A DNA stretch of 64,000 bases from an uncultured Collinsella sp. (GTDB taxonomy: Bacteria; Actinomycetota; Coriobacteriia; Coriobacteriales; Coriobacteriaceae). A model generated the notes under the pieces. That model searched no databases and was not told the DNA's origin. It worked only from the letters and a program-made list of their open reading frames with translations. The stretch lies in NCBI GenBank assembly GCA_937925715.1, contig CALAMG010000003.1:11500-75499 (forward strand), written 5' to 3'. The position numbers were made by a program, and so were the translations under genes. Shown piece by piece: positions 35,198-44,814 of the stretch. Position 1 is the first letter of the stretch. Each line of letters starts with the position of its first letter.

Positions 35198-36997
35198 CTA
35201 ATTCTTATCGGAGGCTTCGGCCTCGGCGGACTGTTCGGCGGTTTTCTCGGAATCTGATTCGGAGGTCGATCCCTGATTGGTGTTGTCGCGAATCGTTTGC
35301 GCGTCGATCACCTGGCGGGTCTGCTCCTCGTCGATCTGGTGGCGGTACTTGGATATCGTGTCCTGCGCATCGTCGACACTTGTTTGCGGAATACCCGCCT
35401 TGAGGCGGTTTTGCGTGTCTTCGGGCAGGTCGGATAGCTTGATGCTGGTTTCGCTTTCGAGCCAGTGGAGCTTGAGTCCGAGCGGCTTGCCGGGCAGGCC
35501 GCGCCAGACGGCGACATTGCCCTGGTAGGTACCCAGGTAGTACGAGCCGGTGACACCCGTGTAGGCCCAGATGCCAGCTGCCAGCACAAAGACGAGGGCC
35601 AGAATGGCGGCGATAGTAACGTTGCGGCGACGCACGCGTTGCGCCTCGCGCATGACGCCATCGTCAACCAGGTCAACGACTACTACGGTCACGTTGTCGT
35701 GGCCGCCGGCGGCAAGCGCCGCGTCCACTAGGTTGTCGACGCAGATTTGCGCGGTTGAGGACTGCGTGGCGATGTTCTCGATATCGCTATCGGGAATCAT
35801 GCTCGAAAGGCCGTCGGAGCACAGGATCAGACGGTCACCTTCCTCGATATGCAGAGTGAAGTGGTCGGCATACATAGCGGGGTCCGAGCCCAGCGCGCGG
35901 GTGATGACCGAACGGTTGGGGTGGACGCGAGCCTCGTCTGCCGTGATTTCGCCGGCGTCCACGAGCTCCTCCACGTAGGAGTGGTCGCGGGTCACGCGGA
36001 TGAGCGTGCCCTCGTGGAGCAGGTAGGCGCGAGAGTCACCCACGTGGGCGATGGCGAGCGTGTCGTTTTCGATATAGGCGCAAGTGGCTGTGCAGCCCAT
36101 GCCGGGCTTGCCCAGGCCATTCAAGGCAGCCTCGATTACGGCGGCGTTGGCGGCCTCGACGGCTGCCGCCAGGCGTGCGGCGTCGGCAGACTGAGGAGCT
36201 GTCTTGGCAATGGTCTCGACAGCGATAGAGGAGGCTACCTCGCCGGCGGCGTGACCGCCCATGCCGTCGCATACGCAAAAGAGCGGCGACTGCACCAGGT
36301 AGGAATCCTCATTGTGCGGGCGCACACAGCCAACGTCGGAGCGGGCGCCCCACATGAGTTGCGTGGTGGTGCCGGCATCATAGGTCGAGTCGGTCTCGAT
36401 GCGCTCCTCGGTTAGGGGTTCAAAGCTCATGGTCGAGCCGGGGTCTTTGAGCTTGGCCTCAACGGCGGCAACGTCGATCTCGGCTGTGTCACCGGGAGAG
36501 ACGGTGTCGGTCTCGGCGTTTGATTCGGAATCGCCGGTGTCCGGGGAGTCGGGCTCCTCGGAAACGCGGGCGGTCGACTCGTCGTCTTGCGGGCTGACGT
36601 CTATAGGCTCGGGCGCCGGCGTAGACGCGGGCGCAACCTCGGACGCCGGGGCCATGGGAAACGCCGGCGCGGCGGGCTCGGGTGCCGCAAACACCGCAGC
36701 GCTCTCGTTGATTGCCGCGGCGACGGGCTCTGCAAAGTGAGCCGGCGCCGGGGTTGCTTCGGGCGCTGTGGGCTGTTCCGCAGCATGTGCGCCGATGGGC
36801 GCTGCTGCGGCATCCTCTTCGCCCTCGTTATCGGCGAGATCCGAAATATCATGCGTTACATGCGAAAGAGGCAGGGAGAACACGGTGTCCTCGGGCTCCA
36901 CGGGTGTGGAGTCCGCCGGAGCGGCGTGGGCCGGTGCAGCTACGGCGGCAGCCGGTGCCTCGGTCATAGTTGCGGACTTGTTCTCCTCGTCGATCAT
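35198..36997 (-). CDS. pstP: PP2C-family Ser/Thr phosphatase with long disordered N-terminus
   Basis: 599 residues, more than usual for PstP. Residues 1-216 are Ala/Pro/Glu-rich low complexity. The PP2C domain (217-460) has the metal motifs SDVGCVRPHNEDSYLV, CDGMGGHAAG and the C-terminal GGHDNVTVVVVD. A membrane segment (VTIAAILALVFVLAAGIWAY) and an external acidic region follow. It reverses phosphorylation by PknB-type kinases. The ATG overlaps the stop of the FHA gene in ATGA, supporting this start and coupling; a start at codon 11 would hardly change the extension. Confidence 0.92.
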   Translation of the reverse strand: MIDEENKSATMTEAPAAAVAAPAHAAPADSTPVEPEDTVFSLPLSHVTHDISDLADNEGEEDAAAAPIGAHAAEQPTAPEATPAPAHFAEPVAAAINESAAVFAAPEPAAPAFPMAPASEVAPASTPAPEPIDVSPQDDESTARVSEEPDSPDTGDSESNAETDTVSPGDTAEIDVAAVEAKLKDPGSTMSFEPLTEERIETDSTYDAGTTTQLMWGARSDVGCVRPHNEDSYLVQSPLFCVCDGMGGHAAGEVASSIAVETIAKTAPQSADAARLAAAVEAANAAVIEAALNGLGKPGMGCTATCAYIENDTLAIAHVGDSRAYLLHEGTLIRVTRDHSYVEELVDAGEITADEARVHPNRSVITRALGSDPAMYADHFTLHIEEGDRLILCSDGLSSMIPDSDIENIATQSSTAQICVDNLVDAALAAGGHDNVTVVVVDLVDDGVMREAQRVRRRNVTIAAILALVFVLAAGIWAYTGVTGSYYLGTYQGNVAVWRGLPGKPLGLKLHWLESETSIKLSDLPEDTQNRLKAGIPQTSVDDAQDTISKYRHQIDEEQTRQVIDAQTIRDNTNQGSTSESDSEKTAEQSAEAEASDKN

Positions 36998-37410
36998 CGA
37001 CGGTTCACCTTCATGACCACGTCGCCAATCTGGACTTCGTCGCCCTCACGCAGCGTCGCGGGCTCCACGAGCTGGCGGCCGTTGACGAGCGTGCCGTTAA
37101 GCGAGTTGAGGTCCTCGATGATGAGCGCCGGGCCCTGCAGCGAAAAGCGCGCATGCGAGGCCGAGACGAACGGTTCGTTGATGCAGATGTCCGAAGATGG
37201 CGAGCGACCGACGATGACGGGGCCGAGCATGTCTACGTGGATGCCGCGGATACCGCGCGGACCCTTGTCCACATCAATCGTCCAGATAGCCGAGTCGCGG
37301 CGCTGCCCGCGCACAAGTCCCACGCCGGTCTTCATGACGGCGAACAGGAAGATATAGAGCAGGGCGACCAGGACGATGCGGCCTGCAAAAAGGACGATAT
37401 CGATGTTCAT
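36994..37410 (-). CDS. fhaB: FHA-domain membrane protein (FhaB/FipA-like)
   Basis: 138 residues: an N-terminal membrane segment (IVLFAGRIVLVALLYIFLFA) and a C-terminal forkhead-associated domain with the phosphothreonine-binding signature VIVGRSPSSDICI, SASHARF and SLNGTLVNG. It probably docks kinase-phosphorylated partners at the membrane. Its stop overlaps the phosphatase start by four bases, and it follows the larger FHA gene by six bases, the arrangement of fhaA-fhaB-pstP in actinobacteria. Confidence 0.92.
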   Translation of the reverse strand: MNIDIVLFAGRIVLVALLYIFLFAVMKTGVGLVRGQRRDSAIWTIDVDKGPRGIRGIHVDMLGPVIVGRSPSSDICINEPFVSASHARFSLQGPALIIEDLNSLNGTLVNGRQLVEPATLREGDEVQIGDVVMKVNRR

Positions 37411-37416
37411 AAGCGA

Positions 37417-38430
37417 CTATCCCCTAAATTCAAAGGTGCTCAGGCCAAACGTCAGCAGATCGCCGTTGCGCAGCGGGCAGCGCGTAATGCGGCGGTTGTT
37501 GACGAGCGTGCCGTTGGTGGAATTGAGGTCCTCGATCGACCAATCCGAGCCCGTAAAGGTGAGCTGGGCGTGGCGGCGCGACACGTTGGGGTCGCGCAGG
37601 GCAATGTCGGAAACTGAGCGCTCGCGACCGATGGTCACCTGTGCGGAGGTGATGCTATGGCTCTCGCCGCTCACGACGTCGACGAGCTGGGCGAGCGGGC
37701 GCTGCGGGGCGCGAGTGCTCGCCATGTTGGAGGCGATGCCGGCTGCGGCGCCTAGGCCCACGGCGGCACCGGTCGCGGCGGCTCCGCCCATGCCGGCAAG
37801 CGCGTCGCGCGAGACGGTCTGAGGCACCGGGATGGGTGCGGCGGCGGGGTCGGGGACGCTAGGCGCGAAGGGGTCTGCCACGGCAAGCGGGTCGGGAGCG
37901 GCGGTGCGAGGCGTCGGCTGTTGCTGGGGCATGGCGGCGGGGCGCTGCTGCTGCGGGGCAGCAAACTGCTGCTGGCCGGCGCGCGGGGCGCTGGCGGCAC
38001 GGCTTGCCGCGGAGTTGTTCTGGCCCAGGCCGTTCTGATAGGCGCGCTCTTCTTCGTACAGGCGGCCGAGCGTGGGGGCATCGACGTTCTCGGCAAAGAC
38101 CGAGAACTTGCCGGCGCGCAGCTGCGGATCGATCATAAAGCGCACGAGGGGCTCGCCGACAAAGACATAGCGGCGCTTTTCGGCCTGCGCCTTCACAAAC
38201 TCGCGGACCTCGCGCGAAAGCTCGGGGTAGAACGGGGCGAGCATGGGATCGTCGTCGGCGGCGATCAGGATGGTATAGAGTGCCGGCGCCGTGTTGACGC
38301 CGTTGATCACCAGAGTCTGATCCTCCATGTCGCGAGCGGCCTGCTTGGCAAGCTTCTTAAAGGAGAACGGGGCACGGGTGGCACCGAAGATGCCGGCCAC
38401 GTGGTCCTCGAAGATGTTCAGGAAGTTCAC
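37417..38430 (-). CDS. fhaA: DUF3662 and FHA domain protein (FhaA-like)
   Basis: 337 residues. Residues 1-115 match the DUF3662 domain (MNFLNIFEDHVAGIFGATRA, then YTILIAADDDPML). A Gln/Pro/Ala-rich linker spans about 150-245. The C-terminal FHA domain shows ITIGRERSVSDIAL-like VTIGRERSVSDIAL, SRRHAQL and STNGTLVNNRR. In mycobacteria FhaA binds phosphorylated MviN/FtsZ partners. It starts with GTG inside GTGA, overlapping the stop of the upstream kinase. Confidence 0.93.
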   Translation of the reverse strand: MNFLNIFEDHVAGIFGATRAPFSFKKLAKQAARDMEDQTLVINGVNTAPALYTILIAADDDPMLAPFYPELSREVREFVKAQAEKRRYVFVGEPLVRFMIDPQLRAGKFSVFAENVDAPTLGRLYEEERAYQNGLGQNNSAASRAASAPRAGQQQFAAPQQQRPAAMPQQQPTPRTAAPDPLAVADPFAPSVPDPAAAPIPVPQTVSRDALAGMGGAAATGAAVGLGAAAGIASNMASTRAPQRPLAQLVDVVSGESHSITSAQVTIGRERSVSDIALRDPNVSRRHAQLTFTGSDWSIEDLNSTNGTLVNNRRITRCPLRNGDLLTFGLSTFEFRG

Positions 38431-40280
38431 GAAAGATCACTCTCCGTATAGGTTCTTTGGTATCCGAGCAAATATAGGCATATCCCAACGATTATAGAGG
38501 ATAGGATTCCCGCAACCGCCGCCTTGGCGATGACCGCGGCTGCAAGGCTGGCAATTTCCATATGGTGTGCAAGACAGGACGCCGCTGCGCAGCCGATGCC
38601 GGTGACAGCGATGGCGGCGATTGCGGCAAGGTTTGAGTCCTGATTGGCACGCTTGGCATGGGCATTGAGCAGCGCGGATGACGCTGCGGCAGTTGCCGCG
38701 GCCAGCCCAAAGGCAGCCCAAAGGAGCGGGCCTCCCAGCGCTGCGGCAACGTTACCGAGCCCCAGCACGCCTCCGGCTGAAAGTGTGACCGTGGCCAGAC
38801 GGGCAAAAAGCGCGCCCATGCCCGTTGCTGCGGCGGCGCTTGCCGGGCCGAGCCAAAATGACGCGACGCCGGCGGCGACCCCAGCTGCTAGGAAGGTATT
38901 GCCGGTCAGACAGCCAAGCGCGAGTGCACAGGTGAGTGCGGCGCTCGCGGCAGTCTCGGTGCGACCCCAGGCGATCCACCAACCGGACATGGCGGCGGCA
39001 AAGATCACCGCGACGGGCAGCATCGACAGGATGCCCTGTGCCTGCATGGTGGCGTTGGCCATGAGCACCAAAAAGCCCACAGCCGAGATGGCCGAGCCAA
39101 TCTGGGGGGCCAGGCCAGCCGCCGCTCCGATCGCGATAGCCGCAATGACCAGGCCGGGAAGCGCCGCGACCCCGGCCGTTTGCATCAGCAAAAAGCTAAA
39201 GGTGCCGCACGTTAGCGCCGAGATAGTGCGCATGGTGTAGTCGCGCGCATGGCTCCAGCGCGTGCCCGCCCAGCCGAGTGCGGGGTCGACCTCGATGGCG
39301 TCGTCCTCGTAGTGCGACGGCTCGATACCGTCGAGCTCCTGCTCGTCATCCGAAAGCTCGCCAACCATTTGCTCCAGGCTGCGACGGCCCTCGCGCACGC
39401 TGCCCAGACCGGCAAGGAGCTGGTCGCAAAATGCCTCGATGCTGTTGGGGCGGTCCTGCGGCATGGGGGAGAGCGCGCTCATGAGCGCGCTCTCGGCTCC
39501 CGGGGGAAAGTGTGGTATCAGCTCGCTGGGATAGGTGGCGCCGCCGATGATGCGGTCGAGCGAGTCGGCGGGCGTGGCCGCCATAAAGGGAGCGCTGCCG
39601 CACAGGCCCTCGTAGATCACACAGGCGAGGGCAAAGACATCGGCGCGCTCGTCGACCGTGCCGGTCTCGATATCGAGCTGCTCGGGCGGCATGTAGCCGA
39701 TGGTGCCGCCGCGCGAGCCGCCAAAGCCACCGGCGGACGACAGTCGCGCCATGCCAAAGTCGGTGAGCTTTACATTGCCCGAGTGGTCGATGAGCACGTT
39801 GGCGGGCTTAATGTCCAGGTGGAGTACGCCATTACTATGCGCGAAGGTGAGCGCCTGGCCCAGGGCATCGGCAATGGCCGCGGCCTCGTCAAAGGTAAGT
39901 GAGTGGCCGTCCACGCGGTGCAAAAACTCGGCCAGCGACATGCCATCGACATATTCCATAACCAGGTAGGCATAGGCTGTGTCGTGCGTAAAGTCGATGA
40001 CCTGCACGATGTTGGGATGTTGAAGCATAGCGGCAGTGTGCGCCTCGCGCAGGACATCCATGATGTCGCTGGCGGGCATGCCGGCACCGTTGATAAGGGG
40101 GATGCGCTTAATGGCGACGCGGCGGCGCAGATGCGTGTCGCGGCAGATTTCGATGGAGCCAAAACCGCCGGTCGCAAGTGTCTCGAGCGGCTGGTACCGC
40201 TTGAGCAGCTCGCGAGAGCTGGTGCCCTCCAAAGGAACGTCCGGCGAGAACCGGGCGGTATGTTGCGAGAAAAGCGGCAT
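38427..40280 (-). CDS. Ser/Thr protein kinase with polytopic C-terminus
   Basis: 617 residues from ATG 40280 (GAGGG upstream). The kinase domain (about 30-290) has the glycine loop LATGGFGSIEICRDTH, VAIKRI, and DFGMARL. The catalytic loop reads LHLDIKPANVLIDH, so the usual HRD arginine is Leu; such non-RD kinases can be active without activation-loop phosphorylation. The C-terminal 270 residues carry about nine hydrophobic segments and no PASTA repeats. It heads the minus-strand operon and overlaps fhaA by four bases. It takes the PknA position but differs strongly from PknA. Confidence 0.88.
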   Translation of the reverse strand: MPLFSQHTARFSPDVPLEGTSSRELLKRYQPLETLATGGFGSIEICRDTHLRRRVAIKRIPLINGAGMPASDIMDVLREAHTAAMLQHPNIVQVIDFTHDTAYAYLVMEYVDGMSLAEFLHRVDGHSLTFDEAAAIADALGQALTFAHSNGVLHLDIKPANVLIDHSGNVKLTDFGMARLSSAGGFGGSRGGTIGYMPPEQLDIETGTVDERADVFALACVIYEGLCGSAPFMAATPADSLDRIIGGATYPSELIPHFPPGAESALMSALSPMPQDRPNSIEAFCDQLLAGLGSVREGRRSLEQMVGELSDDEQELDGIEPSHYEDDAIEVDPALGWAGTRWSHARDYTMRTISALTCGTFSFLLMQTAGVAALPGLVIAAIAIGAAAGLAPQIGSAISAVGFLVLMANATMQAQGILSMLPVAVIFAAAMSGWWIAWGRTETAASAALTCALALGCLTGNTFLAAGVAAGVASFWLGPASAAAATGMGALFARLATVTLSAGGVLGLGNVAAALGGPLLWAAFGLAAATAAASSALLNAHAKRANQDSNLAAIAAIAVTGIGCAAASCLAHHMEIASLAAAVIAKAAVAGILSSIIVGICLYLLGYQRTYTESDLS

Positions 40281-40440
40281 GGCCAACCCTCGTGCGTTTA
40301 AAGTTCGTTTGCGAGCGGCGGGCGCGGGGCCGAGCCATTCGCGGTGGCATAGATGCTGCTAGTGTAGCACGCTCGGGCGGATGGCGAGGATAACGGGATG
40401 CGAGGCTGCCTGTCTGACTTGGCTCTGTTTTGGCTCGCTC

Positions 40441-40610
40441 GGAAAGCGCACCCCACTTTGCGACCAAATTAAGGGATGCACTTTCCGAATGGGGTGGTCT
40501 GCGGAAACTGCGTCCCAGAATATTGGCGTAGAGCGGGATGCGCTTTCCGGATGGGCGCTCAAAAGGAAACCGCATCCCACTTTGGAGCGCCAAAACGGGA
40601 TGCGGTTTCC
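40441..40610. repeat. Triplet of 46-bp hairpin units (locus C)
   Basis: Units at 40441-40486, 40503-40548 and 40565-40610 begin exactly 62 bp apart. The third is the best: GGAAACCGCATCCC with GGGATGCGGTTTCC, a perfect 14-bp arm. They lie between the starts of the kinase operon and the end of the YcxB-like gene; the remaining 160 bp holds the kinase promoter region. Confidence 0.85.
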
Positions 40611-40667
40611 GCTGTCAGTCTAAGTTACGCCTAAGCAGGCGGCCGGAGCTTGGGCCCCGTGCTCGGG

Positions 40668-41384
40668 TTAGCGCTTCTTCTTGTTCTTCTTCTGCTTGCG
40701 CTGCTTGCCCTTGGTCTCCTGGGGCTTGTCGCCCTGTTTGGCTTCGGCGGCGGCCTTTTCTGCCTTCATCTTCTTGCGTTTGGTCTCGATGCGGAGTTTT
40801 TTGTTGATGCGGGCCTTGAGGAAGGTGCCAAACTGCTCGGCATCGCCGCGAACAAAGGTGTCCTTAGGGATCGTCACGCCCTGGTCGGCGAACATGGCCA
40901 CAAAGATGCGCTCGCCGTCGAGCACGTGGTCGAGCTTTTCAAACGGGAAGAACTGCGACTTGCCGCTCTTGCCCCAAACCATCAGGCCGTCCTCGTTGGC
41001 GGCGACGCGGCGATAGCGGCCACCCATGGACTCGTCGGCCTCGACGGCGTCGATAAAGTCGCGGGCTAGCGTGTGGTGCAGGTTCTTGCTCCACCAGGTC
41101 AAAAAGGCGCCGAACACGATCAGCACGACGCCGAACTTGATCCAGCTGCCGCCGGCCACCAACATGCCGATGCCGATGAGCGCGGCAATCGCGGCGGCGA
41201 CGTACAGGGAGCCACGGCGCCTGGGCGAGGCGACCAGGCGCGCAAAGTCGGTGACCAGGTCGTTTTCGTACTGGTACTCGTTGAGGTACAGGATGCCGTC
41301 ATCGGCCGCGGCCTGCTCCTCGAGCGCGACCTCGACCTGGTCGGCTGCTTCGGAGGGAACGAGGTTGCTCTCTGCGTCTGCCAT
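40668..41384 (-). CDS. YcxB-like membrane protein
   Basis: 238 residues. Residues 1-30 are acidic; two adjacent membrane segments lie at about 60-100 (SLYVAAAIAALIGIGMLVAG and IKFGVVLIVFGAFLTWW). A soluble domain with YRRVAANEDGLMVWGKSGKS and FPFEKLDHVLDGERIF resembles the PH-like C-terminus of YcxB proteins, then a Lys-rich tail. The function is unknown. It is divergent from dnaX. Confidence 0.65.
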   Translation of the reverse strand: MADAESNLVPSEAADQVEVALEEQAAADDGILYLNEYQYENDLVTDFARLVASPRRRGSLYVAAAIAALIGIGMLVAGGSWIKFGVVLIVFGAFLTWWSKNLHHTLARDFIDAVEADESMGGRYRRVAANEDGLMVWGKSGKSQFFPFEKLDHVLDGERIFVAMFADQGVTIPKDTFVRGDAEQFGTFLKARINKKLRIETKRKKMKAEKAAAEAKQGDKPQETKGKQRKQKKNKKKR

Positions 41385-41499
41385 GCTCTTTAGACTCCTA
41401 TCGCGGCGGGCTCGCCGTACGGGTTATTATGAATGCAGTATGCCGTGCGACCGCATGGCCGTCGCGGCAACAAGTCTCAGTATACCCGGGGGAGCACCC

Positions 41500-43980
41500 A
41501 TGGAATCGTTGTACCGAAAGTATCGCCCGCTCACCTTCGACTCCGTGGTGGGCCAGCAGCATATCGTCTCGACGCTCGAGCACGCCATCACCGAGGGGCG
41601 CCTGTCCCACGCGTACCTATTCTGCGGACCGCGCGGCACGGGCAAGACCACCATGGCGCGCATTCTGGCCAAGGCGCTGCTCTGCCGCAATGCCGAGGCG
41701 GCGCGCGCCGAGGGTGCGAGCGGCTGCATGCCCGACGGCACCTGTGAGGAATGCGAGCTCATCGCCGAGGGCAACCACCCAGACGTTTACGAGCTCGATG
41801 CCGCCTCCCGCACGGGCGTGGACAATGTGCGCGAGGAAATCATCAACTCCGTCAACTTTGCCCCGGTGCGCGGCAAGTACAAGATTTATATCATCGACGA
41901 GGTCCACATGCTCACAACGGCGGCGTTTAACGCGCTGCTCAAGACGCTCGAGGAGCCGCCGGCACACGTGATCTTTGTGCTGTGCACCACCGACCCGCAA
42001 AAGATTCTGGAGACCATCCTCTCGCGCTGCCAGCGCTTCGATTTCCACCGCATCGGCAACGAGGATATCGAGCATCGCCTGTCTTACGTGTGCGAGCAGG
42101 AGGGCTTCGATTACGACGACGAGGCGCTGGCTATCGTGGCGCGCCATGCCAAGGGCGGCATGCGCGACGCGTTGTCCACGCTGGAGCAGCTGAGCGTCTT
42201 TGGCAACGGTTCTGTGCATGCGGACGACGCCCGCTCGCTTTTAGGCGAGGTTTCGGACCAGATTCTGGGCGAGTTTTCCCGCGCCATTGCCGATCGCGAT
42301 GTTGCCGAGCTCTATGGACTGATCCGTGCGCAGGTCGAGGAAGGAAACGACCTGCTGGAGCTGACGCGCGACCTGGTGGCGCATGTGCGTGACGTGTACG
42401 TTGCCTGCGTTGCCGGTGCCCGTGCCGAGCTGTTTGAGGGCGGCTCCGAGCAGGCCGAGGCGCTTGCTGCCGAGGCCGCTGCCTTTGGCGAGCATCCTGC
42501 CGACCGCCTGGCCCGTGTGCTGACGGTGCTCGACGATGCCGCACTGGAGATGAGGGGCGCGAGCGACGTGCGCCTGGTGCTCGAGATTGCCTGCACGCGT
42601 CTGGCACGTCCCGAGGCTGATTTAACGATTGAGGCATTGGCCGAGCGCGTGGCGCGTCTGGAGGCCATGGTTGCCAACGGCGCCGTGCCGGCGAGCGTGG
42701 CTGCTGCTCAGGCCGCCGCGCCTGCAGCATCCGTACCCGCTGCTGCCCAACAGCCGACGCTCATTTCGGGCGCTCGTGCTGCCACTCCGGCGGCATCCGC
42801 TGCCCCCGCTGCTACGTCCGCGCGCCAGGGAGGTATGCCTTGGGACCGTGGTGCTGCTGTTCCGACTGCCCAGCCTGCGCCCTGTTCTGCGTCCGTGTCA
42901 GCTTCCAAGCCTGCAGCGCCTGCGCCTCAGCCTGCGCCGGCTCCGACGCCTCAGCCCGTTGCGGCCCCCGCGCCTGCCACCGCTCCGGCACCTAAGCCCC
43001 AGTCCAACAATGCCGCCCAGGTTGCCGCCGCCGGTGCTGCCGAGACCCCCGCGGTCGAGGACGCCGGCGAGCTCCAGCGCAAATGGGCCGAGGTCGTCGA
43101 GCGCGTCAAGGCTCGTCAGGCCTCCTACGCAGGGCTTTTGCTCAACGCCCGCGCCACGGCCGACGACGGCTCCAAGCTCACGGTCTCGTTCCCCGCGGGT
43201 TCGACTTTTGCCATTAAGATGCTCGGTCGCGCCGATACGCAGTCGGTGGTCCTGCCGACGGTTTGCGCGGTCTTCGGTCGTCGTACCGTCGACTATGTCC
43301 TGGATGGGGGTGGCACGCCGGCTCCTCAACATGAGGAGCATTCTCCATCTGCACGGGCTGCGGTATCTGCGGACCCGCAACCCGTGTCCTCGGCGGCCCC
43401 TGTATCCTCGAGCGCCAGCGCGACGCAGCAGCAAGCGGCACCGGTAGCGGTATCGACCTCGTCGGCGCCTAAGCCTGCGGCGCCCAAACCAGCTGCTCCG
43501 ACACCCGCACCCAAGCCCGTCTCGCCCGCGCCCAAGTCGTCTGACCTGGGCAAAGCCCCCTGGCTACGCTCCGACAACCCCGCCGGCGCTCCTGCCACGG
43601 GTAAGCTCCCGACCGAGCCCGCACCCCGTGCGCCCGAGCGCTCGGCTGCTCCCAAGGCCCAGCCTGTCGCGCAGTCCGCGCCGTGGGAATCCGAGCAGGT
43701 GCCCTACGACGACGCTATGGTCGGCGGCTTCGCTGGCGATGCGAGCGGGGACGATCTGCCTCCGTTCGACGTGCCGGGTGCGACGCCCGCGCCCAAGTCC
43801 GCTGTAACTGCCCCCAAAGAGGAGGACGCTCCTGCAGCTCCCTGGGAGTCCAACCCCGGCGCCGGCAGCCCCTTCGGCCACCAGGGCGCAGCCCCGAGCA
43901 TCCCGCAGACCGAGGACGAGGCCAAAGATCTCATCCGCAGCGTCTTCGGTCAGGCCACCATCTTCAAGCCGGTGGAGTAG
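41500..43980 (+). CDS. dnaX: DNA polymerase III subunits gamma/tau
   Basis: Clamp-loader ATPase of 826 residues. It starts MESLYRKYRPLTFDSVVGQQ, with Walker A FCGPRGTGKTTMARI, the zinc-site cysteines in LLCRN...GCMPDGTCEEC, Walker B IYIIDEVHMLT and SRC finger ILSRCQRF. Residues about 400-826 are an extended Ala/Pro-rich tau region with an embedded folded segment (KWAEVVERVKARQASYAGLL). I chose ATG 41500 (GGGGGAGC upstream); the frame is open far upstream through the divergent gene and is not coding there. ybaB and recR follow, the usual grouping. Confidence 0.95.
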   Translation: MESLYRKYRPLTFDSVVGQQHIVSTLEHAITEGRLSHAYLFCGPRGTGKTTMARILAKALLCRNAEAARAEGASGCMPDGTCEECELIAEGNHPDVYELDAASRTGVDNVREEIINSVNFAPVRGKYKIYIIDEVHMLTTAAFNALLKTLEEPPAHVIFVLCTTDPQKILETILSRCQRFDFHRIGNEDIEHRLSYVCEQEGFDYDDEALAIVARHAKGGMRDALSTLEQLSVFGNGSVHADDARSLLGEVSDQILGEFSRAIADRDVAELYGLIRAQVEEGNDLLELTRDLVAHVRDVYVACVAGARAELFEGGSEQAEALAAEAAAFGEHPADRLARVLTVLDDAALEMRGASDVRLVLEIACTRLARPEADLTIEALAERVARLEAMVANGAVPASVAAAQAAAPAASVPAAAQQPTLISGARAATPAASAAPAATSARQGGMPWDRGAAVPTAQPAPCSASVSASKPAAPAPQPAPAPTPQPVAAPAPATAPAPKPQSNNAAQVAAAGAAETPAVEDAGELQRKWAEVVERVKARQASYAGLLLNARATADDGSKLTVSFPAGSTFAIKMLGRADTQSVVLPTVCAVFGRRTVDYVLDGGGTPAPQHEEHSPSARAAVSADPQPVSSAAPVSSSASATQQQAAPVAVSTSSAPKPAAPKPAAPTPAPKPVSPAPKSSDLGKAPWLRSDNPAGAPATGKLPTEPAPRAPERSAAPKAQPVAQSAPWESEQVPYDDAMVGGFAGDASGDDLPPFDVPGATPAPKSAVTAPKEEDAPAAPWESNPGAGSPFGHQGAAPSIPQTEDEAKDLIRSVFGQATIFKPVE

Positions 43981-44001
43981 CTGCGCAGGCGGGTATACTG
44001 C

Positions 44002-44475
44002 TCAAGAAGAGAACTCTTTGTCCGGGCGCATCTGTATTTCGGACATGTATAGCGTGGTGCCACGTATGTCGCATTCGAGCAAACAGGTGCGCGACGGCCG
44101 GCCTAGGATGTTGAGGTCGATACGATACGTCGCATGGCTGTCTGTGTGCTCGACTTGCTCGGCGTCGACGGTTGCTCCGATTGTCGAATAGTCGCCTAGC
44201 TCGGCATCGACAATCTTGGAGTTATTAATCTCGACCTTGAACTCTTGGTAGAGGGACGGGCTGTTGTAGTAAACGGTTCGGGTTCCGTCGGTGCACTTAT
44301 CGGTCGTCTCCCATTTGACGATGGGCTGATCCGAGCTGGCTATCAGCAGTTCTGCTCCAAAGGCTATAGCATGGGTGATGACAACCAGCAATGCCCAGCC
44401 GACAAAGAGATAGAGAACAAAATATGCAGCGGGGTGTTTTGAGCGGATGTTTTGGAGCGCGTCGGGGGCATTCAT
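44002..44475 (-). CDS. Small membrane-anchored hypothetical protein
   Basis: 157 residues, GGAGG before the ATG. One membrane segment (YFVLYLFVGWALLVVITHAI) is followed by an external domain with a likely disulfide pair (TDKCTDGTRTVYYNS and TCLLECDI). I do not recognise the family. It is inserted between dnaX and ybaB on the opposite strand, and AT content is higher than in its neighbours. Confidence 0.65.
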   Translation of the reverse strand: MNAPDALQNIRSKHPAAYFVLYLFVGWALLVVITHAIAFGAELLIASSDQPIVKWETTDKCTDGTRTVYYNSPSLYQEFKVEINNSKIVDAELGDYSTIGATVDAEQVEHTDSHATYRIDLNILGRPSRTCLLECDIRGTTLYMSEIQMRPDKEFSS

Positions 44476-44633
44476 GGGGTACCTCCAAATTGCTATCTAT
44501 GGCAATCAAATTATACCCCACCGTCATGAGCGCCACCTCGAGTGGTGGCTCGGCATTTAGCCATTTAGTGGTACGCATTAAATGTCGGATTCCGGCTCTA
44601 CAAGATTTAGCTTTCAATCTTATGCAGATGCGA

Positions 44634-44653
44634 ATTATGCAACTTTGCATAAT
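44634..44653. promoter_or_regulatory. 20-bp palindrome upstream of ybaB
   Basis: ATTATGCAACTTTGCATAAT has perfect 8-bp arms. It lies in the 339-bp gap between the divergent small membrane protein and ybaB and may be an operator; otherwise this gap shows only a short GAGCGCCACC/GGTGGCTC hairpin near 44530. Confidence 0.45.
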
Positions 44654-44814
44654 CATTGGGTGCGGTCTGCACTCAGGACATGTATATCGACTGAGGTAGC
44701 GTGACCGCCCCGCTTGCTGGCCTCGCGCCGTGGTACGATTTTTGAGTTTGAAAGTCCCGCCGCGCCCCGGCTGCCCTTGCAGCTCGTTGCGCGGCCGCAC
44801 GCAAAGGAGCCATC

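Noticed and set aside
41026..41499. 158-residue N-terminal extension of DnaX
   Set aside because: It is antisense to the YcxB-like gene; DnaX proteins start at MESLYRKYRP-type sequences.
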